Shown here in pieces: positions 1 through 8,579 of a stretch of DNA of 64,000 nucleotides; the stretch's first letter is position 1, and every line of letters starts with the position of its first letter. Under the pieces are notes generated by a model. It was given only the letters and a program-made list of their open reading frames with translations, ran no database searches and was not told the DNA's origin. The stretch is taken from positions 92,043-156,042 of the forward strand of contig NZ_QXFL01000008.1 in assembly GCF_003584125.1 (NCBI RefSeq), in the 5' to 3' direction. The position numbers and the translations under genes are program-made. This DNA comes from Aurantiacibacter zhengii. GTDB taxonomy: Bacteria; Pseudomonadota; Alphaproteobacteria; Sphingomonadales; Sphingomonadaceae.

Positions 1-231
1 GCGCGCCACCCACATGGTGTCGCCACGTTCGTAAACGAGGCCGACATTCTCCTCCACCCGCAGGCGGTTGGTGCTGACGGTATTGATGCAGCTTTGCGGC
101 TCGCCTGCGGTGCGGCCTTCCACCAGTTCGGCGAAAGCCTGCTCTGCGCGGGCGTCGCGGTCCTGGGCAGAGGCGGGGAGTGCCAGCGTCATCGCGGCGG
201 CTGCGGCGGAAACGGTAAGTGTTTTCAACAT
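1..231 (-). CDS. Secreted hypothetical protein, 3' part beyond window
   Basis: The frame begins with ATG at 231 and stays open to the window edge for 77 codons, so the C-terminus is missing. The first residues (MLKTLTVSAAAAAMTLAL) form a signal peptide ending in an Ala-x-Ala type site (PASAQ), so the product is probably periplasmic. The visible mature part is polar, with one Cys in a short QSCIN stretch and the sequence GDTMWVAR at the edge. I do not recognise a domain in this fragment. Confidence 0.6.
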   Translation of the reverse strand, partial: MLKTLTVSAAAAAMTLALPASAQDRDARAEQAFAELVEGRTAGEPQSCINTVSTNRLRVEENVGLVYERGDTMWVAR

Positions 232-318
232 GGTATCTCTCCTGATGCCCGGCAACCTAGACCCTCCATCCTGAACCCGGAATGACCGCCTTTTGTTCCG
301 CCCGCTAAGCTGCCTGGT

Positions 319-561
319 TCAGGCGGCCGCACCGGAGACAGAGGCGTCGGGAACATTCCCGTCGTCGGCCGGGCCGCCTTCGAGGATGAAGCGCCGGTCG
401 CAATAGCCGCAGTCGACATAGCCCTTCTCGTCGATCTGCATGTAGACCCGTGGGTGGCCCAGGCTGGCGGGGAGGTAATTCTCTCCGCCACGAATATCTC
501 CGGCGCCGTCGCACCAGACGCGCGGCGTATCGACAATGGTGGTTTCAGGTACGTGATCCAT
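319..561 (-). CDS. Zinc-finger (CHCC-type) domain small protein
   Basis: An 80-aa protein with the pattern of the zf-CHCC family, related to the NDUFS6/13-kDa subunit of complex I. It has a Cys near residue 17 (RVWCDG), a His at residue 36 (LGHPRVY) and a C-x2-C pair at 51-54 (CGYCD), together a single zinc site, followed by a short disordered tail. In alphaproteobacteria such proteins are annotated only as zinc-finger domain proteins. The ATG at 561 is used because upstream in-frame codons are antisense to the ABC gene. It is divergent from the ABC ATPase with a 55-bp gap that must hold both promoters. Confidence 0.8.
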   Translation of the reverse strand: MDHVPETTIVDTPRVWCDGAGDIRGGENYLPASLGHPRVYMQIDEKGYVDCGYCDRRFILEGGPADDGNVPDASVSGAAA

Positions 562-616
562 GGGCACCGTTCCTATCGCTTTACGCGGGCGGCGAAAAGC
601 CCCTAAGAGCGCGGCC

Positions 617-1564
617 ATGGCACAAGCAGCAATCGAAATACGCGATCTCGTGAAGGAGTATGCCGGCAGCAAGGGCACCGGCCCCAAACTGGCACTGAAA
701 GGCGTCAGCTTCGACGTGCCGCAGGGCAGCGTGTTCGGCCTGCTCGGCCCCAACGGGGCGGGCAAGTCTACCCTGATCAACATCATGGCGGGCCTGGTGA
801 ACAAGACCAGCGGCACGGTGAAGATCTGGGGTCACGACATCGACCACGATCATCGCAATGCCAAGCTGAACATCGGCATCGTGCCGCAGGAGATCGTGTT
901 CGATCCGTTCTTCACCCCGTTCGAGGTGCTGGAAAACCAGGGCGGTTTCTACGGCATTTCCAAGGCGCTGCGCCGGTCGGAGGAATTGCTGAAAGCCGTG
1001 CGCCTGGAAGACAAGCGCAATGCCTATGCCCGCACGCTGTCGGGCGGGATGAAGCGGCGGTTGCTGATCGCCAAGGCGATGGTCCACTCTCCGCCGATCC
1101 TGGTGCTGGACGAGCCGACCGCCGGCGTCGACGTGGAATTGCGCAAGCAGTTGTGGGAACTTGTGGGCGAACTGAACGCCGAAGGCGTGACCGTGGTGCT
1201 TACCACCCATTACCTGGAAGAAGCCGAGGAGCTGTGCGAACAGATCGCCATCATCAACCACGGCGAGCTGATCGCGAACAAGCCGACGCGCGAACTGGTG
1301 GGGATGATGGGCGAAAAAATCCTCGCCATTACGGTGGACAAGGATATCGTCCGGCTGCCCGATGACCCGCGCTTCCACAAGTGCGAGGTGGTGGGCGAAA
1401 AATCGATCGAGATCACCTTCGACAAGGGCGAGATGACTGCGGGGCAGGTTCTGGCCAAGGTGCAGGAACAGGGCTTTGCGATAGAAGACGTTTCCACCCG
1501 CGAGGCGGACCTGGAAGACGTGTTCGTGCAGCTGACCGGCGAGGATGACCGGGAAAAGGCGTGA
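617..1564 (+). CDS. ABC transporter ATP-binding protein
   Basis: A 315-aa ATPase subunit of the drug-exporter/CcmA-like group. Walker A GPNGAGKST is at residues 44-52, the signature LSGGM at 141-145 and Walker B ILVLDEP at 161-167, followed by the switch His in TTHYLEEAEEL. The roughly 80-residue C-terminal extension after the nucleotide-binding domain is usual in exporters of the YadG/NodI type. The start at 617 (MAQAAIEIRD) aligns with the family; the longer frame from 560 would add an arginine-rich antisense stretch. A membrane permease normally follows, but here the next gene is an acyltransferase, so the partner must lie elsewhere or be missing. Confidence 0.9.
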   Translation: MAQAAIEIRDLVKEYAGSKGTGPKLALKGVSFDVPQGSVFGLLGPNGAGKSTLINIMAGLVNKTSGTVKIWGHDIDHDHRNAKLNIGIVPQEIVFDPFFTPFEVLENQGGFYGISKALRRSEELLKAVRLEDKRNAYARTLSGGMKRRLLIAKAMVHSPPILVLDEPTAGVDVELRKQLWELVGELNAEGVTVVLTTHYLEEAEELCEQIAIINHGELIANKPTRELVGMMGEKILAITVDKDIVRLPDDPRFHKCEVVGEKSIEITFDKGEMTAGQVLAKVQEQGFAIEDVSTREADLEDVFVQLTGEDDREKA

Positions 1565-1592
1565 GACACGCCGCTTAATTCAAATTTCAGCC

Positions 1593-2624
1593 ATGTCTGC
1601 CATGCAGACGTTCATGGCATCGAAGGGCAATCCGGAGCAGTACCTGTCGATCCACTATCTGCGCGGACTCGCCGCGCTGATGGTGGTGGCGGTGCACTGT
1701 TTCACCTACGGCCTTGTTCCCGTCGCCCAGCTTTCGAGCGTGCTGTGGCTGAAGCATGGCGTGGCGCTGTTCTTCGTCATTTCGGGTTTCGTGATGGTCA
1801 CCTCCACGCAAGGCCGCCGTACCGACCCGCGCAATTTCCTGCTGCGCCGCCTGGTCCGCATTGCTCCCCTCTACTGGGCGATGACACTTGCCTGGAGCAT
1901 GGTTCAGCAAGGTTGGGATGGGCGGCAGCTGGCCGCGTCGCTTGCGTTCGTGCCCAGCCTCGATCCGGCCAGCGGGTCCGTTCGCTCGCCCGTGCTGGAA
2001 CCGGGGTGGACGCTGAATTTCGAGATGTTCTTCTACGTCATCTTCGCACTGGGACTGTTCCTGCCCGAACGGTTTCGCTTCTGGAGTGTTGCTGCCGCTC
2101 TGGTCCTCATCACGCAGGCGGGCACCGTTATCGATCTCCCGCCACTGGCTGCGTTCTATACCGATGGCCTGTTGCTGCTCTTCGTCGTGGGGATGGCGAT
2201 CGCCCGGTTCGACCTGCGGCTTCCCGCGCTGTGGATGGCGCCTGCGTTTATCGCCCTGATCCTGTTCTCCGACAGTCTGCCAATCTGGCAGGGCGTCTTC
2301 GTCCCGGTAACCGTCATCGTGCTGGCTGCACGTTCGCTGGATGGCAGATTGCCGCGCTGGCGCCTGCCCGCGATGCTGGGCGATGCGTCCTACAGCCTTT
2401 ACCTTTCACACCTCTTCGTGTTGCAGTTCGGCAAGATCTTCATCGCCCCCTACCTGCCGGGGCCGCTGGTGTTCGCCCTCATGATCGCAGGCGCGTGCGT
2501 ACTGGCCCTGCTGGTGTACCGTACCGTGGAGGTTCCGGCGTCCGCGTGGGGCCGTAGCCGGCTGACCCACCGAACGAAGGTCGCGGTTGAACAAGCCCCG
2601 GAGCCGGGTCCGGTACCGTCCTAA
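1593..2624 (+). CDS. Acyltransferase 3 family membrane protein
   Basis: About 343 aa with eight to ten hydrophobic segments. The N-terminal motif LRGLAALMVVAVHCF carries the family's conserved His in the first membrane helix. This family (OafA/NodX/ExoZ type) transfers acetyl or other acyl groups to surface sugars or lipids at the inner membrane. ATG codons at 1593, 1602 and 1614 are all possible; 1593 is chosen because it clears the upstream stop at 1562-1564, but no strong ribosome site decides between them. Substrate cannot be inferred from the neighbours. Confidence 0.85.
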   Translation: MSAMQTFMASKGNPEQYLSIHYLRGLAALMVVAVHCFTYGLVPVAQLSSVLWLKHGVALFFVISGFVMVTSTQGRRTDPRNFLLRRLVRIAPLYWAMTLAWSMVQQGWDGRQLAASLAFVPSLDPASGSVRSPVLEPGWTLNFEMFFYVIFALGLFLPERFRFWSVAAALVLITQAGTVIDLPPLAAFYTDGLLLLFVVGMAIARFDLRLPALWMAPAFIALILFSDSLPIWQGVFVPVTVIVLAARSLDGRLPRWRLPAMLGDASYSLYLSHLFVLQFGKIFIAPYLPGPLVFALMIAGACVLALLVYRTVEVPASAWGRSRLTHRTKVAVEQAPEPGPVPS

Positions 2625-2776
2625 TCGCTTTCGACATCGCGACGCCACTTCCCCTTGCCGACGCGGCGAATGGGCTTGTGGCAATGCGCGCAGCGACTGA
2701 CGAACGTAAGTCCGTCCCAGTCCGCACGGCGGCCGGGTGGCTCGTGACGATTGAAGAGGCACGCAAGTCGATGCAA
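2621..2776 (-). CDS. Small CxxC zinc-ribbon-like protein (TTG start)
   Basis: A 51-aa frame with a TTG start preceded by AGGGGG at a five-base spacing; an in-frame TAG lies just upstream and there is no ATG. The protein opens with ACLFNRHEP and has WDG followed by CAHCHKPI, a C-x2-C pair in a basic context, and ends in KWRRD. I recall similar short proteins of unknown function in sphingomonads, but this is memory, not a search. Its stop overlaps the stop of the convergent acyltransferase by two bases. Confidence 0.6.
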   Translation of the reverse strand: MHRLACLFNRHEPPGRRADWDGLTFVSRCAHCHKPIRRVGKGKWRRDVESD

Positions 2777-2939
2777 AGGAACCCCCTATGGACTCGTGAT
2801 GCGGATGCGACCCGTTATTGTGCGCTGCACCATCTCATAGGTATTTTCACTTAGCAAGTGCAATATCGGTAGGTCTCGCCGCGCCCACGGATGTGTGCAG
2901 TCTTGCAGGTGACGAGGGGAGCGGGCAAAGCATCGCGCG

Positions 2940-4532
2940 ATGACAACACCTTCAACCGATTACGATGTCCTAATCATCGGCTCTGGCGCCGCCGGATTGA
3001 CCGCTGCGCTTACCCTGGCAACGCGGCTGCGCGTGCTGGTGCTGGCCAAGGGAAAGCTCACGAGCGGCTCCACCGCCTGGGCGCAGGGGGGCATTGCCGC
3101 CGTTCTCGACGCCGGCGATACCTTCGATGATCACATCCGCGACACGATGGTGGCAGGCGCGGGCCTGAACGATCGGGAAACGGTGGAATTCGTGATCGAG
3201 GGCGCACCTGCCGCGATTGACAGGCTGTGCGAGCTGGGCGTGCCGTTCAACCGCGAAAGCGGGGACCTGCACCTGACGCGCGAAGGCGGACATTCGCACC
3301 GCCGGATCGTACATGTGGACGATGCCACCGGCTGGGCCGTGCAGGCCGCCTTGCTGAAAGCGGCGGAGGAAAATCCAAACATCACACTGCTGCCCGATCA
3401 TTCCTGCGTGGACCTGATTACCGGGCGGCACGAGGCGAAATATTCAGGCAGCGGGCGGGTGTGGGGCGCCTATGCGCTGGATACCACCACCGGCAAGGTG
3501 GAAGCCTTTACCGCCAGCGCCACCGTGCTGGCGGCAGGCGGGGCGGGGCGCGTCTACCAGTTCTCCACCGCGCCGCGCGGCGCGACGGGAGACGGCATCG
3601 CCATGGCCTGGCGCGCGGGCGCGCGCGTTTCAAATATGGAGATGATGCAATTCCACCCCACCTGCCTCTACAACCTCGACGTGAAGAACTTCCTCATTAC
3701 CGAGGCCGTGCGCGGCGAGGGGGGCCACCTGCTGCACCCGGAAACCGGGCACCGCTTCATGGTCGATTACGATGCAGAGCGGATGGAACTGGCTCCGCGC
3801 GACGTGGTGGCGCGCGCCATCGACGACCAGATCAAGCGCTATGGCCTCGATTACGTGCATCTGGACATCAGCCACCAGCCCGCCGAATTCGTGAAGGGGC
3901 ATTTCCCCACCATCTACGACAAGCTGCTGGGGCTGGGGATCGACATGACGAAGGAGCCGATCCCCGTCGTGCCCGCACAGCACTATACCTGCGGCGGCGT
4001 GGTGATCGACCTTGACGGACGCACCGACCTGCCTGGCCTCTGGGCCGCGGGAGAAGTGACCGAAAGCGGCCTGCACGGGGCCAACCGCCTCGCATCAAAC
4101 TCCCTGCTGGAATGCTTCGTCTTCGGCGATGCGGCGGCCCGCGATATCCTGGCCTGCTGGGACAAGCTCGATCCTTCTCCCGAAATCCGCCCGTGGGACG
4201 ATACCCGCGTGACGGATTCGGACGAGGAAGTCGTCATCAAGCAGAACTGGACCGAGATCCGCCGCATGATGTGGAACTACGTCGGCATCGTGCGCACCAC
4301 GAAGCGGCTGGAGCGGGCCAAGCATCGCATCGACCTGCTGGCGACCGAGATCGACGATTACTACGGCCATTTCCGCGTGACGACCGACCTGATCGAGTTG
4401 CGCAACCTGCATCAGTGTGCGGACCTGATCGTGCAAAGCGCCCTGAAACGGCACGAGAGCCGCGGGCTGCATTACACGCTGGACTATCCCGAACTGGACG
4501 CGGCTGCGCGCGATACCGTGCTGGTGCCCTAG
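2940..4532 (+). CDS. nadB: L-aspartate oxidase
   Basis: A 530-aa flavoprotein that oxidises L-aspartate to iminoaspartate, the first step of de novo NAD synthesis, in the cytosol. The FAD-binding GSGAAG lies at residues 14-19, the substrate-site HSHRRIVH at 118-125, GGAGRVY and MEMMQFHPT follow in the middle, and the second FAD contact LHGANRLASNSLLE is near 385. The C-terminal helical domain of the succinate dehydrogenase/fumarate reductase flavoprotein family is complete. nadA and nadC are not adjacent. Upstream, 2777-2939 contains no recognisable gene and presumably holds the promoter. Confidence 0.96.
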   Translation: MTTPSTDYDVLIIGSGAAGLTAALTLATRLRVLVLAKGKLTSGSTAWAQGGIAAVLDAGDTFDDHIRDTMVAGAGLNDRETVEFVIEGAPAAIDRLCELGVPFNRESGDLHLTREGGHSHRRIVHVDDATGWAVQAALLKAAEENPNITLLPDHSCVDLITGRHEAKYSGSGRVWGAYALDTTTGKVEAFTASATVLAAGGAGRVYQFSTAPRGATGDGIAMAWRAGARVSNMEMMQFHPTCLYNLDVKNFLITEAVRGEGGHLLHPETGHRFMVDYDAERMELAPRDVVARAIDDQIKRYGLDYVHLDISHQPAEFVKGHFPTIYDKLLGLGIDMTKEPIPVVPAQHYTCGGVVIDLDGRTDLPGLWAAGEVTESGLHGANRLASNSLLECFVFGDAAARDILACWDKLDPSPEIRPWDDTRVTDSDEEVVIKQNWTEIRRMMWNYVGIVRTTKRLERAKHRIDLLATEIDDYYGHFRVTTDLIELRNLHQCADLIVQSALKRHESRGLHYTLDYPELDAAARDTVLVP

Positions 4533-4567
4533 GAAAGCCTGCAAAAGCTCCGAGAAAGATAAACGCC

Positions 4568-5452
4568 ATGCCCGAAATCACCGCCAACGGCATCACCATC
4601 CACTACGACGAGCATGGCCCTGCCGATGCGGAGCCCATGCTGCTGATCATGGGGCTTGGCGCGCAGATGATCCTGTGGCCCATGGAACTGGTGGAAGCGC
4701 TAGCGGGGCACGGCTTCCGGGTGATCCGGCACGATAATCGCGACATCGGCCTCAGCCACAAATTCGACGGGGCGAAAGCGCCCGGCGCCGTGCGGCACAC
4801 CCTGATGCGCAAGATCGGGCTGCGACCCAGCGTGCCCTATACCCTGGCCGACATGGCGGAAGACAGCGCCGGCGTGCTGGACGCGCTGGGCATCGAAAGC
4901 GCGCACGTGGTGGGCGGCAGCATGGGCGGGATGATTGCGCAGCACCTGGCCGCCAAGCACCCGGAAAAGGTTCGCTCCCTCACCTCGATCTTCTCCACTA
5001 CCGGCAACCCGAAGCTGCCATCGTCGAAGCGGGGGGCAATCAAGGCGCTGACCCAGCGGCCTGCCTCGGTAGAGGAGGAGGAACTGGTGAAACACGGGAA
5101 GAATGTGGCCCGCGTCATCGGTTCGCCGGGTTTTCCTGCGCCCGATGATCGGCTGGATGCGCGCACCCGCGCGCTGGTGCAGCGCAGCGTCTATCTGCAG
5201 GGGCCGGTGCGGCAGATGGCGGCGATCATCGATGATGGGGAGCGGACCCGGATGCTCCGCCAGATCAAGGCGCCCACGCTGGTGCTGCACGGGGACGACG
5301 ATCCGCTCATTCCCGTGGCTCATGGCCATGCCACGGCTGCAGCCATTCCCGGCGCGAAAATCAGGACCATCCCCGGCTGGGGCCATGACATACCGCTGGA
5401 ACTGGTGGACGAGCTTGCAGACGAAATCGCCCGGCACGCGCGAGCGGTTTAG
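4568..5452 (+). CDS. Alpha/beta hydrolase
   Basis: A 294-aa alpha/beta-hydrolase fold protein. The nucleophile elbow GGSMGGM gives the catalytic Ser, an Asp lies in the GDDDPLIP loop, and the His is in GWGHDIP near the C-terminus. The oxyanion-hole region reads MGLGAQM. It resembles esterase/epoxide-hydrolase-like proteins common in Sphingomonadales; the substrate is not evident. It starts 35 bp after nadB and may be cotranscribed. The DNA for its last third is duplicated about 1.28 kb downstream, see the pseudogene at 6540-6720. Confidence 0.9.
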   Translation: MPEITANGITIHYDEHGPADAEPMLLIMGLGAQMILWPMELVEALAGHGFRVIRHDNRDIGLSHKFDGAKAPGAVRHTLMRKIGLRPSVPYTLADMAEDSAGVLDALGIESAHVVGGSMGGMIAQHLAAKHPEKVRSLTSIFSTTGNPKLPSSKRGAIKALTQRPASVEEEELVKHGKNVARVIGSPGFPAPDDRLDARTRALVQRSVYLQGPVRQMAAIIDDGERTRMLRQIKAPTLVLHGDDDPLIPVAHGHATAAAIPGAKIRTIPGWGHDIPLELVDELADEIARHARAV

Positions 5453-5539
5453 TCCAGCGTTATGGGAGCATCGTTGCGCTGCGATGCCATCATGTTGGCA
5501 AGCTGCCGTTCAACCAGTGTGCTACAGGGGAGGCCCGCC

Positions 5540-6490
5540 ATGAGACTATCCCCCCTTCTGCTTGCCGCGCTCGCCCCCATTGCCATCGCTCCTGCCGCCG
5601 CGGCGCAGGAACAGGTGCCTGCCAATTCCATCGTCGTCAGCGCGCAGCGGTCTGGCGCGCCGATGTGGACCATCGACACGCCCACCGGCACGGTAATCCT
5701 CGTCGGCGAGATTGTGGCCGTGCCCGAGTCCACCCCCTGGCAGCCGGACCGGCTGGAAGACGCGACGCAAGCGGCCACGCGTGTGATCCTGGGCTTTCGC
5801 AGCCGCGTTTCACCGGGCGATGTGTTGCGGCTGATCTTTGCCGGAGGACGGATCACCCGCCTGCCGGATGATACCGTGGCGAGCGACTACCTTGGCGCAG
5901 ACCAGCTGGCGCGGCTGGCCGCGCTGGAGGAAGAGTACGATCAGGACTATGCGCGCAAGAGCTTCCTGATCACGTCTTACGACCTGCTGTCGCGCCGCCT
6001 GCGTTTCTCCCGCGATACCGGGCGTGACGCCAGCGACGTGGTGCGCCGCGCAGCCCGGCGCGCCGACGTTCCGGCAGAGCCGGTTGGCTCGGTGCGCGGT
6101 GAAGACATGCTCGACAATCTCGCCGAAGCAGACCCGCGCGACCATCTGCCCTGCCTCGATGCAGCCATGACCGCGGCGGAGATCGGCCCCGACCTGATAG
6201 AGCGTCGCGGGGCGGACTGGCGCGCCTATGATGTGCCTGCGGTCATGGCCAACCCGCTGGAAGTGGCGCTGGGGCGATGCTGGCCGTGGACAGACGATGA
6301 ACTGGGCACGGACCTGCGCGAACGGTGGGTCAGCGCGATAGACGGCGCAACGCGCGAAAGCGGCGTGACCCTGGCGGTCGTGCCGCTGCGCCTGCTGGCG
6401 GAAGACGACGGCGTGCTCGACCGTTTGCAGGCAGCCGGACACCTGATCGCCGGTCCGGCATGGCGCCAAGCCCCGATCGAGCCGCAGTAA
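5540..6490 (+). CDS. TraB/GumN family protein
   Basis: A 316-aa exported protein. The ATG at 5540 has an AGGGGAGG ribosome site and begins a signal peptide (MRLSPLLLAALAPIAIAPAAAAQ). The mature part has the TraB/GumN-like opening in which a GTVILVGEIVAVP strand replaces the usual metal-binding GTxH motif, so the supposed active-site His is not obvious. Members with intact motifs are thought to be Tiki-like metalloproteases, so this copy may have lost or altered activity. It sits between the intact hydrolase and its partial duplicate. Confidence 0.7.
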   Translation: MRLSPLLLAALAPIAIAPAAAAQEQVPANSIVVSAQRSGAPMWTIDTPTGTVILVGEIVAVPESTPWQPDRLEDATQAATRVILGFRSRVSPGDVLRLIFAGGRITRLPDDTVASDYLGADQLARLAALEEEYDQDYARKSFLITSYDLLSRRLRFSRDTGRDASDVVRRAARRADVPAEPVGSVRGEDMLDNLAEADPRDHLPCLDAAMTAAEIGPDLIERRGADWRAYDVPAVMANPLEVALGRCWPWTDDELGTDLRERWVSAIDGATRESGVTLAVVPLRLLAEDDGVLDRLQAAGHLIAGPAWRQAPIEPQ

Positions 6491-6539
6491 TTGACAGGCA
6501 GCGATTGATCGGAGGCGACTGACAGCGGGCGAGGATGCG

Positions 6540-6720
6540 TCGCCGGATCAAGGCGCCCACGCTGGTGCTGCACCGGGAGGACGATCCGCTCATCCACATG
6601 CCCATGGCCCTGTCATCGCTGCCGCGATTCTCTGCGCAACCATCAGGACCATACCCGGGGGGGCACGATATACCGCTGGAATTGGCTGGTCTTGCGCGCT
6701 GCCGGGCGCTGATGCCATAA
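6540..6720 (+). pseudogene. Decayed copy of hydrolase 3' end
   Basis: This stretch is a degenerate duplicate of about 5256-5420. Both copies read CGCC(A/G)GATCAAGGCGCCC and both keep the IKAPTLVLH, DDPLI and HDIPLEL codons. The copy has a small deletion with frame disturbance, lacks the catalytic Ser region, and has replaced the GWGHD loop by GGHD. It has no plausible function of its own. The near-identity at base level suggests a fairly recent segmental duplication followed by loss of the 5' part. Confidence 0.75.
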
Positions 6721-6745
6721 TCGGCGGCCGTGACAGGGGGCTTCC

Positions 6746-7774
6746 ATGCGAAAGATTGCGTCTGCGCTTACGGCTTTTTTGATAATCCTTTCTCTCGGCC
6801 CGCCTGCAGCGGCCCAGGAAAGCGAGCAGCATCGCCCCTATACCGGCCCCGTGATAGACGTGCACCTTCACGCCTTTGCTGCTGATGCCAACGGCCCTGC
6901 TCCCAACGGCATATGCGTCGGCGCTGCGGCAAACCTGCAATACACCGGACAAGAGCCGTGGCCGGTCGCCATGAGCCGCCTCTCGCTCGATCCACCTTGC
7001 GAGGATCCGATTCGCGGCCCCGCCACCGACGCAGAAGTGCTCGCACAGACTATCGCCCAGATGGAGCGCTATGATGTGACCGGCATCCTGAGCTCTACGG
7101 CGGAAGAATTCGCGACATGGTCTGCCGCCGCCTCCGATCGCTTCATGCGCGGCCTTTCGCTGAACATCCGGCGCGACGGCGACCTTTCCGCCGAGGAGGC
7201 AGCCGCCGCATACGAGCGCGGCGAGTTCATGGTGATGGCAGAAGTCACCAACCAGTATTCAGGCGTACTCGCGGACGATCCCGCGTTCGAACCTTACTGG
7301 CAGGTGGCAGCGGACAGGGGAATTCCGGTTGGTATCCATCTTGGCGTCGGGCCTCCGGGGGCGCCGATGCTCTATCCCGATTTTCGCGCCCAGTCGCCGC
7401 TGCGCATGGAAGAGGTGCTGAGCCGTCATCCCGACCTCCGGGTCTACCTGATGCATGCAGGCTTTCCCTTCGCCGACGACGTGAAGGCGCTGCTTTATCT
7501 CTATCCGCAACTTTACCTCGACACAGGGGTGCTGCAGATCGCCGCACCACGCGAGGAATACTACGCGTTTCTCGAAGAGATCGTGCGCGCCGGCTTTGGT
7601 GACCGGATCATGTTCGGATCCGACCAGATGAATTGGCCGGGCCTGATCGGCGAGGGGATCGATGCCATCAACGATGCGCCGTTCCTGACCTACGAGCAGA
7701 AAAAGGCCATCCTCTACGACAACGCTGCGCGCTTCTTCGCGCCCGAACTGGAGCCTCTCGCCGCACGCGACTGA
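6746..7774 (+). CDS. Secreted amidohydrolase family protein
   Basis: A 342-aa TIM-barrel metal-dependent hydrolase of the amidohydrolase 2 type with a signal peptide (cleavage near PAAAQES). Metal-binding His-x-His is at residues 40-42 (VIDVHLHAF), further His residues lie in VGIHLGVGP and LMHAGFP, and the Asp after strand 8 is in IMFGSDQMNWPG. The start has a GGGGG ribosome site seven bases upstream. Relatives include decarboxylases and lactonases; the export signal makes a periplasmic role likely. Substrate unknown. Confidence 0.85.
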   Translation: MRKIASALTAFLIILSLGPPAAAQESEQHRPYTGPVIDVHLHAFAADANGPAPNGICVGAAANLQYTGQEPWPVAMSRLSLDPPCEDPIRGPATDAEVLAQTIAQMERYDVTGILSSTAEEFATWSAAASDRFMRGLSLNIRRDGDLSAEEAAAAYERGEFMVMAEVTNQYSGVLADDPAFEPYWQVAADRGIPVGIHLGVGPPGAPMLYPDFRAQSPLRMEEVLSRHPDLRVYLMHAGFPFADDVKALLYLYPQLYLDTGVLQIAAPREEYYAFLEEIVRAGFGDRIMFGSDQMNWPGLIGEGIDAINDAPFLTYEQKKAILYDNAARFFAPELEPLAARD

Positions 7775-7993
7775 CCGCGCCGGGTGAAATGCCGGGACAG
7801 GTGGGGCGAGGTGCCGCGCCTTAGGCGGCGAACTCCGCACGCTTGGCCATTCCTGTCGCCTTCCTGTCGCGCCCGTTCATCAGCCAGACTGCCTTTTTTT
7901 TGACTTTTTTCGAAACAAGCGCGCCTGCTGCCCGTTGATTGGGTGAAGTAGAAAAGAAGACGGCGGCCCAGGTCGCCGGGAAGGAATACAATT

Positions 7994-8269
7994 ATGAAGA
8001 AGCTGATCATCCTCGCCGCCGCGCCCGCCCTCGCACTTGGTGCCTGCGGCGAAGACAGTGCTGTCGAAGAGCGTGGTGACATGCTGGAAGAACAGGCTGA
8101 CGCCATCGAGAACGTTGGTGATGACCGTGCCGGCCAGCTGGAAGAAATGGCCGACGAAGCAAATACCGACGCCCGTGAAGACATGCTCAACGAGCGTGCC
8201 GAGGAAGTCGACGACATCGGTGACGACGCTGCTGAAGCGATGAACGAGCGCGCCGACGAAATGGAATAA
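7994..8269 (+). CDS. Small acidic lipoprotein
   Basis: 91 aa, with a lipobox LGAC at residues 15-18 (MKKLIILAAAPALALGAC), then a very acidic helical region with repeated units (ERGDMLEEQADAIENVGDD and LNERAEEVDDIGDD). It should be a membrane-anchored periplasmic protein. The heptad-like spacing of hydrophobic residues suggests a coiled coil. No domain recognised. A stem-loop terminator follows directly. The 219 bp upstream hold no gene. Confidence 0.75.
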   Translation: MKKLIILAAAPALALGACGEDSAVEERGDMLEEQADAIENVGDDRAGQLEEMADEANTDAREDMLNERAEEVDDIGDDAAEAMNERADEME

Positions 8270-8309
8270 ACCGGCTAGACCCGGATCCGACCGCAAGGTT
8301 GGTTGCAGG

Positions 8310-8338
8310 AAGGCCTCCGCAGCAGTGCGGGGGCCTTT
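8310..8338. terminator. Bidirectional stem-loop terminator
   Basis: AAGGCCTCCGC and GCGGGGGCCTT form an 11-bp stem with one G-U pair and a six-base loop, followed by TTT. It lies between two convergent genes and can serve both. Confidence 0.8.
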
Positions 8339-8360
8339 CGCGTTTCCGGCCCCCGGCCCG

Positions 8361-8579
8361 TCAGTCCATCATCAGGATGATGAAGAACGACAGCGCCGTG
8401 CCACCAAGGAACAGGCCCCAGCTCCAGTACAGGCGGAAATCCAGTCCCCAGTCCGCATATTGCACGTCGAACGGGAAGATATGCAGCATTCCGCCGCTGG
8501 TCCCGCCAGAGCCCATGAACAAGGCCACGAGTAGCGTCAGGAAAATCCCGAAGGGTATCGCCTTGAACATTGCGATCAT
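8361..8579 (-). CDS. Small membrane protein
   Basis: 72 aa with two hydrophobic segments: residues 6-23 (FKAIPFGIFLTLLVALFMGSG) and a C-terminal one from about 50 (YWSWGLFLGGTALSFFIILMMD). The loop between them is Gly- and Trp-rich. The GC3 pattern and the shared terminator support a real gene. No family recognised. A second ATG at residue 4 is also possible. Confidence 0.6.
   Translation of the reverse strand: MIAMFKAIPFGIFLTLLVALFMGSGGTSGGMLHIFPFDVQYADWGLDFRLYWSWGLFLGGTALSFFIILMMD

Noticed and set aside
7891..7910. TTGACT-like -35 element upstream of the small lipoprotein at 7994
   Set aside because: No acceptable -10 sequence at proper spacing, so a promoter call would be a guess.
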